Shown: positions 6,252 through 8,451 of the stretch, piece by piece
Numbering within the stretch: the first letter of the stretch is position 1
Layout: each line of letters opens with the position of its first letter
Assembly: GCA_017380475.1 (NCBI GenBank)
Contig: JAFODX010000197.1
Location: 1 to 8,451 of the forward strand
DNA from: Clostridia bacterium
GTDB lineage: Bacteria > Bacillota > Clostridia > UBA1381
Reading direction: 5' to 3'
Length of the DNA: 8,451 bases
The notes under the pieces: generated by a model
Database searches by the model: none
Seen by the model: the letters and a program-made list of their open reading frames with translations, nothing else
Told to the model about the DNA's origin: nothing
Position numbers and translations under genes: made by a program

Positions 6252-7152
6252 CGAAGTCCTCCCCTTTCTTCTCAAAATAATAGTTTAATGCTAACTGCTG
6301 AACAATCTGCACGATTCCGCTTATTATCCAGTAAAGACCAATACCTGCCGGCAAGATGAATGTGAACCATCCTGTCATAAGCGGCATCATCCACTTCATC
6401 ATTGAGTTCATTGACTGTGTCTGGTCGTTCTTGACTTTGTCCTGTCCTGACTGTTTCATTGAAATTTTGCTCTGCAAAACTGATGATACAATTGCAAGAA
6501 TCGGAATAAGAATCAACAATACCACACTGATATTATTCAACGGGTCAGAAAGTGCACTTAATGCCTCCTGCGGTTTTCTTGAAAGGTCAAGACCAAGGAA
6601 GTTAAAGTTGATATACCAATCGTGGAGTTTTCCTCCTACCTGACCTGCCCAACTTGAAATATCAATCTGTCTGGTCTGCATAAGGTTTGATACATAAGAA
6701 CCGTATTCTGACGCTTTTTCAGGAATAGCCTGTCCTGCCTTTTCAGCAATACCGACTATCTTGTTTATAACATCCTGCGGTATCTCCTTATGCGGAACGT
6801 TGAACATATAAGTAAGCGGTTTCTGAATTGCCTGATAAAGAGCAATAAGAATCGGCATCTGTAACAGTACCGGCAGACATCCGCCCATCATACTTACGTT
6901 GTTTTCCTTATAAAGCTTCATTGTTTCCTGCTGAAGCTTCTGCTGATCGTTAGCATATTTTTTCTGCAGTTCAGCCAATAGCGGCTGTATTTTCTGCTGT
7001 TTCTTCATGGCTTTCTGCGATTTGATGTTCAAGGGAAGCAATAAAAGCTTCATAACAATCGTAAATAGAATAATCGCAACGCCGTAATTCTGAACAAGAT
7101 TATAAATAGACTTTATAATCCAGCCAAGTGCCATAACGATATAATGCCACAT
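6196..7152 (-). CDS. yidC: Membrane protein insertase YidC/Oxa1/SpoIIIJ family
   Basis: This 318-residue polytopic membrane protein inserts and folds proteins in the cytoplasmic membrane. Hydrophobic segments lie near residues 18-40, around MGGCLPVLLQMPILIALYQAI (about 88-109), at the VVLLILIPILAIVSSVL stretch, and over the WMMPLMTGWFTFILPAGIGLYWIISGIVQIV region near the end. A basic cytoplasmic hairpin (KSQKAMKKQQKIQPLLAELQKKY) follows the first segment, and a basic tail ends the protein. It has no lipobox signal peptide, unlike Bacillus SpoIIIJ, as seen in clostridial homologues. The conserved positive charge in the first helix is Lys35 here, where many homologues have arginine. AAAGGA (7159-7164) is 6 nt before the ATG. 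It follows yidD by 24 nt and overlaps the start of jag. Confidence 0.96.
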   Translation of the reverse strand: MWHYIVMALGWIIKSIYNLVQNYGVAIILFTIVMKLLLLPLNIKSQKAMKKQQKIQPLLAELQKKYANDQQKLQQETMKLYKENNVSMMGGCLPVLLQMPILIALYQAIQKPLTYMFNVPHKEIPQDVINKIVGIAEKAGQAIPEKASEYGSYVSNLMQTRQIDISSWAGQVGGKLHDWYINFNFLGLDLSRKPQEALSALSDPLNNISVVLLILIPILAIVSSVLQSKISMKQSGQDKVKNDQTQSMNSMMKWMMPLMTGWFTFILPAGIGLYWIISGIVQIVQQLALNYYFEKKGEDFVVKVPEKRTQHGKKGKKH

Positions 7153-7176
7153 AAGATTTCCTTTCCGGTGCGTGTG

Positions 7177-7389
7177 TTACGGAACAGGGTCATAACCGCC
7201 GCCGCCAAACGGTCTGCAACGCAGAATACGTTTTATGGCAAGCCATGTACCCTTAATCGCACCATACTTTTCTATCGCCTCAAGTGCATACTGCGAACAT
7301 GTCGGAGTAAATCTGCAACATGACGAGCTCTTTAACGGCGAAATCTGGTGTCTGTAAAACTTAATCAAAAATATAAGTATTCTTTTCAT
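7177..7389 (-). CDS. yidD: Membrane protein insertion efficiency factor YidD
   Basis: This 70-residue protein is full length for the family. It carries the family signature almost intact: an amphipathic N-terminus ([15 protein letters not shown]), cysteine-containing [37 protein letters not shown], and GGYDPVP at the very end. YidD is a small membrane-associated protein thought to assist YidC-dependent insertion. It starts 3 nt after the rnpA stop (TAAGTTATG) with no clear ribosome site of its own, so translation is probably coupled to rnpA. Confidence 0.97.
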   Translation of the reverse strand: MKRILIFLIKFYRHQISPLKSSSCCRFTPTCSQYALEAIEKYGAIKGTWLAIKRILRCRPFGGGGYDPVP

Positions 7390-7392
7390 AAC

Positions 7393-7731
7393 TTATTTTG
7401 CGTTTAATATGCCGAGCGTATGAAGAACATACCGTAAATCCTTTGAAATCTGGTCATACGTCTTGTCTGCTGCACGGTTTCTGGCTACAATTATCATATC
7501 ATAACCTACCATAAGTCTGTCCTCAACAAGTCTTAAGCTCTCGCGCATAAGCCGTTTTGTACGGTTTCTCACAACAGCTTTTCCAAGCTGTTTTCCAACC
7601 GTGAAGCCGACACGGTTTACACCAAGCTTATTGGGTTTCAGATATACAACCACAAACCCGCCTGACTCAGACTTACCGCTGCGGTATAAACGTCTGAAAT
7701 CTTTGTTTAATTTAATCGGTTGAGCATTCAC
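7393..7731 (-). CDS. rnpA: Ribonuclease P protein component
   Basis: RnpA is the protein subunit of RNase P, which matures tRNA 5' ends. The 112-residue product shows the family fold markers: KDFRRLYRSGKS near the N-terminus, RVGFTVGKQLGKAVVRNRTKRLMRE containing the RNR motif (Arg55-Asn56-Arg57), and YDMIIVARNRAA in the last strand. Start choice: GTG at 7731 has AAAGGAGA (7741-7748) 9 nt upstream, whereas the in-frame GTG at 7740 directly abuts that ribosome site and is unlikely. No in-frame ATG precedes the conserved region. It lies downstream of rpmH across a hairpin and immediately upstream of yidD. Confidence 0.95.
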   Translation of the reverse strand: MNAQPIKLNKDFRRLYRSGKSESGGFVVVYLKPNKLGVNRVGFTVGKQLGKAVVRNRTKRLMRESLRLVEDRLMVGYDMIIVARNRAADKTYDQISKDLRYVLHTLGILNAK

Positions 7732-7740
7732 AATAAACAC

Positions 7741-7748
7741 TCTCCTTT
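7741..7748 (-). promoter_or_regulatory. Ribosome binding site that decides the rnpA start
   Basis: The minus strand reads AAAGGAGA here. It is adjacent to one GTG (7740) and 9 nt from the next in-frame GTG (7731), so it supports 7731 as the true start. Confidence 0.7.
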
Positions 7749-7761
7749 ACCGAATATCTGT

Positions 7762-7812
7762 AAAAAAAGAGCGTCCGGAAAAAGGCAACCCCGCCTCTTT
7801 ACGAGACACTCT
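7762..7812 (-). terminator. Terminator-like hairpin (attenuator) between rpmH and rnpA
   Basis: Read on the minus strand, AGAGTGTC (7812-7805) pairs with GACGCTCT (7775-7768; one G-U), followed at once by a run of seven T (7768-7762). Inside it, AAAGAGGC can pair with GCCTTTTT around a GGGGTT loop. It lies 25 nt after the rpmH stop and about 31 nt before the rnpA start. It fits a partial terminator or RNA processing/stability element that lets L34 be made in excess of RnpA. No promoter for rnpA was found after it, so some readthrough is required. Confidence 0.65.
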
Positions 7813-7836
7813 GATTCGTCTTCTGCAAATGTACGA

Positions 7837-7980
7837 TTATTTCTCTGATGTAGTAAGAATCTTTCTACCCTTTGCACGTCTTGCAGCCAAAACTTTTCTA
7901 CCTGACTTTGTAGCCATTCTTGCTCTGAAGCCGTGAACCTTTACTCTCTGACGCTTCTTCGGCTGAAATGTCATTTTCAT
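7837..7980 (-). CDS. rpmH: 50S ribosomal protein L34
   Basis: This 47-residue, strongly basic protein of the large ribosomal subunit matches L34 closely: [20 protein letters not shown], then [20 protein letters not shown] and a short TTSEK tail, against the usual 44-residue length. ATG at 7980 is chosen because GGAGG (7991-7995) is 10 nt upstream and because the family starts with MKRTFQP-like sequence. A longer in-frame reading to 8028 would only add non-conserved residues from the leader. It is the first gene of the rpmH-rnpA-yidD-yidC-jag operon. Confidence 0.98.
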   Translation of the reverse strand: MKMTFQPKKRQRVKVHGFRARMATKSGRKVLAARRAKGRKILTTSEK

Positions 7981-8008
7981 AATATTAGCACCTCCTATAA
8001 TTTTCACC

Positions 8009-8026
8009 GCAGTCCCGATCGACTGC
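8009..8026 (-). promoter_or_regulatory. Small stem-loop in the rpmH leader
   Basis: GCAGTC (8009-8014) and GACTGC (8021-8026) form a perfect 6-bp stem with a 6-nt loop, in the roughly 70-nt leader between the promoter and the ribosome site. There is no T-run after it, so it is not a terminator. It could stabilise the leader or be a protein-binding site. No function is established from the sequence. Confidence 0.35.
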
Positions 8027-8058
8027 ATTTACTTCCAATAAAATTAGACACCATTCTT

Positions 8059-8086
8059 ATTATACCATTAAACTGCCATTTGTCAA
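8059..8086 (-). promoter_or_regulatory. Near-consensus rpmH operon promoter
   Basis: The minus strand carries perfect TTGACA (8086-8081) and perfect TATAAT (8064-8059), with a 16-bp spacer and an extended TG before the -10. Initiation would be near 8052. This is the strongest promoter in the window, as expected for a ribosomal protein gene, and it is preceded by phased A-tracts. Confidence 0.85.
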
Positions 8087-8089
8087 GTC

Positions 8090-8144
8090 TTTTTTCGTGA
8101 TTTTGGACTTTTTTTACACGTTTTGGCAATTTAAATAAAATTTT
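8090..8144. promoter_or_regulatory. Phased A-tracts (probable bent DNA/UP element) upstream of rpmH
   Basis: Homopolymeric A/T runs lie at 8090-8095, 8101-8104, 8109-8115, 8121-8124, about 8128-8132 and 8137-8144, centred roughly every 10 bp. CCAAAA (minus strand) recurs exactly 20 bp apart at 8101-8106, 8121-8126 and 8141-8146. Helically phased A-tracts are known to bend DNA, and A/T tracts just above a -35 can act as UP elements. That role here is inference. Confidence 0.5.
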
Positions 8145-8146
8145 GG

Positions 8147-8451
8147 TTATCTCCAGCCTCTGCTTTCCTCATATTTGATAATAGCAATACGGTTTGCTTC
8201 TTCGTATGAGTTGAAAAACGACTGTGCTGTTTGCTGATTTTCGTATCTTGGCGAATACCACGGTTGTTGCATAAAATACGAACGGTATTCTTCAAGCTTG
8301 AATATGTAACCATGCCGTCCACCTTCAAAATTAACGGTTCTATAATATATACCTTGCGTTCCTGTCTGAGCAAAGAACACCTGTAACTTATTATAAGGTG
8401 AAAATCTCATTGTAATAACAGCACCATAAGATGACGTTGAAGGCGCGTCAG
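8147..8451 (-). CDS. Probable YARHG-domain protein, C-terminal part only
   Basis: The frame is open from the right edge to a TAA at 8147-8149 and shows 100 residues. There is an internal ATG at 8410, but with no gap or ribosome site upstream the gene almost certainly begins outside the window. The last 65 residues resemble the YARHG domain: (G)RHGYIFKLEEYRSYF, then QQPWYSPRYE, and a final helix EEANRIAIIKYEE. The usual YARHG signature is altered to GGRHG. YARHG domains are found at the C-termini of secreted or membrane-anchored bacterial proteins. The N-terminal part and any signal peptide cannot be seen. The preceding residues (SPYNKLQVFFAQTGTQGIYYRT) are not recognised. The gene ends about 60 bp upstream of the rpmH -35, with no clear terminator hairpin between. 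Confidence 0.6.
   Translation of the reverse strand, partial: DAPSTSSYGAVITMRFSPYNKLQVFFAQTGTQGIYYRTVNFEGGRHGYIFKLEEYRSYFMQQPWYSPRYENQQTAQSFFNSYEEANRIAIIKYEESRGWR

Noticed and set aside
6356..6643. 95-codon plus-strand hydrophobic frame inside yidC
   Set aside because: It is a mirror of the YidC membrane segments; hydrophobicity on the opposite strand is expected and no start signal is present.
8009..8026. Leader hairpin as an L34-binding autoregulatory site or riboswitch
   Set aside because: It is a single 6-bp stem without a conserved motif; it supports only a small stem-loop.
7981..8028. N-terminal extension of L34 to 8028
   Set aside because: The extra residues are not L34-like and cover the ribosome site and leader hairpin; GGAGG at 7991-7995 supports 7980.
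8040..8150. Replication origin next to rpmH
   Set aside because: No DnaA-box-like clusters or dnaA gene are visible; the CCAAAA repeats fit A-tract phasing better than origin iterons.
8131..8373. 80-codon minus-strand frame overlapping the YARHG-type gene
   Set aside because: It is in another frame of a better supported coding region, has no recognisable domain or ribosome site, and ends within the A-tract gap.

Overview
The window looks like chromosomal DNA from a low-to-mid GC Gram-positive bacterium of the Clostridia, possibly an Oscillospiraceae/Ruminococcaceae-type gut anaerobe. The basis is the gene types: class II GalT, a YidC without a lipobox, the rpmH-rnpA-yidD-yidC-jag cluster, strong GGAGG-type ribosome sites and sigma-A-like promoters. 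The genus is inference. No mobile element, CRISPR array, rRNA or tRNA was seen. Almost every base is a gene or an interpretable regulatory gap, and no gene-free stretch exceeds 300 bases.

Layout. (1) 1-1060: the 5' part of argC on the minus strand, running off the left edge, behind an extended -10 promoter and two arginine-operator-like palindromes 30 bp apart. (2) 1097-3617: a DeoR/GlpR-type repressor (minus strand), divergent from a two-gene plus-strand operon. That operon encodes a GatD-like zinc polyol-phosphate dehydrogenase and a ribulose-phosphate/allulose-6-phosphate 3-epimerase. The 144-bp divergent gap holds repeated TTTGTTTTCG elements, one set lying in the spacer of the dehydrogenase promoter. 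(3) 3614-3655: a perfect 42-nt palindrome that contains the stop codons of both converging genes (epimerase and galT). (4) 3652-5207: a stand-alone galT with its own promoter. (5) 5221-8086: the rpmH-rnpA-yidD-yidC-jag operon (minus strand), from a near-consensus promoter to a strong hairpin terminator, with a terminator-like hairpin between rpmH and rnpA. (6) 8090-8451: a phased A-tract region upstream of the rpmH promoter, then the C-terminal 100 residues of a probable YARHG-domain protein running off the right edge.

How the genes work together. The rpmH operon supplies ribosomal protein L34, the RNase P protein, and the membrane insertase YidC with its helper YidD and the RNA-binding protein KhpB/Jag. 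The dehydrogenase and epimerase probably take a phosphorylated alditol to a ketose phosphate and epimerise it at C3 into central metabolism, under the divergent DeoR-type repressor. No transporter or kinase for the substrate is in view. GalT (Leloir pathway) and ArgC (arginine synthesis) are separate units.

The most interesting signals are the repressor/operator architecture and unassigned substrate of the polyol module, the palindromic terminator that swallows both stop codons, the hairpin separating rpmH from rnpA, and the helically phased A-tracts in front of rpmH. I did not find evidence for a wholly new system.
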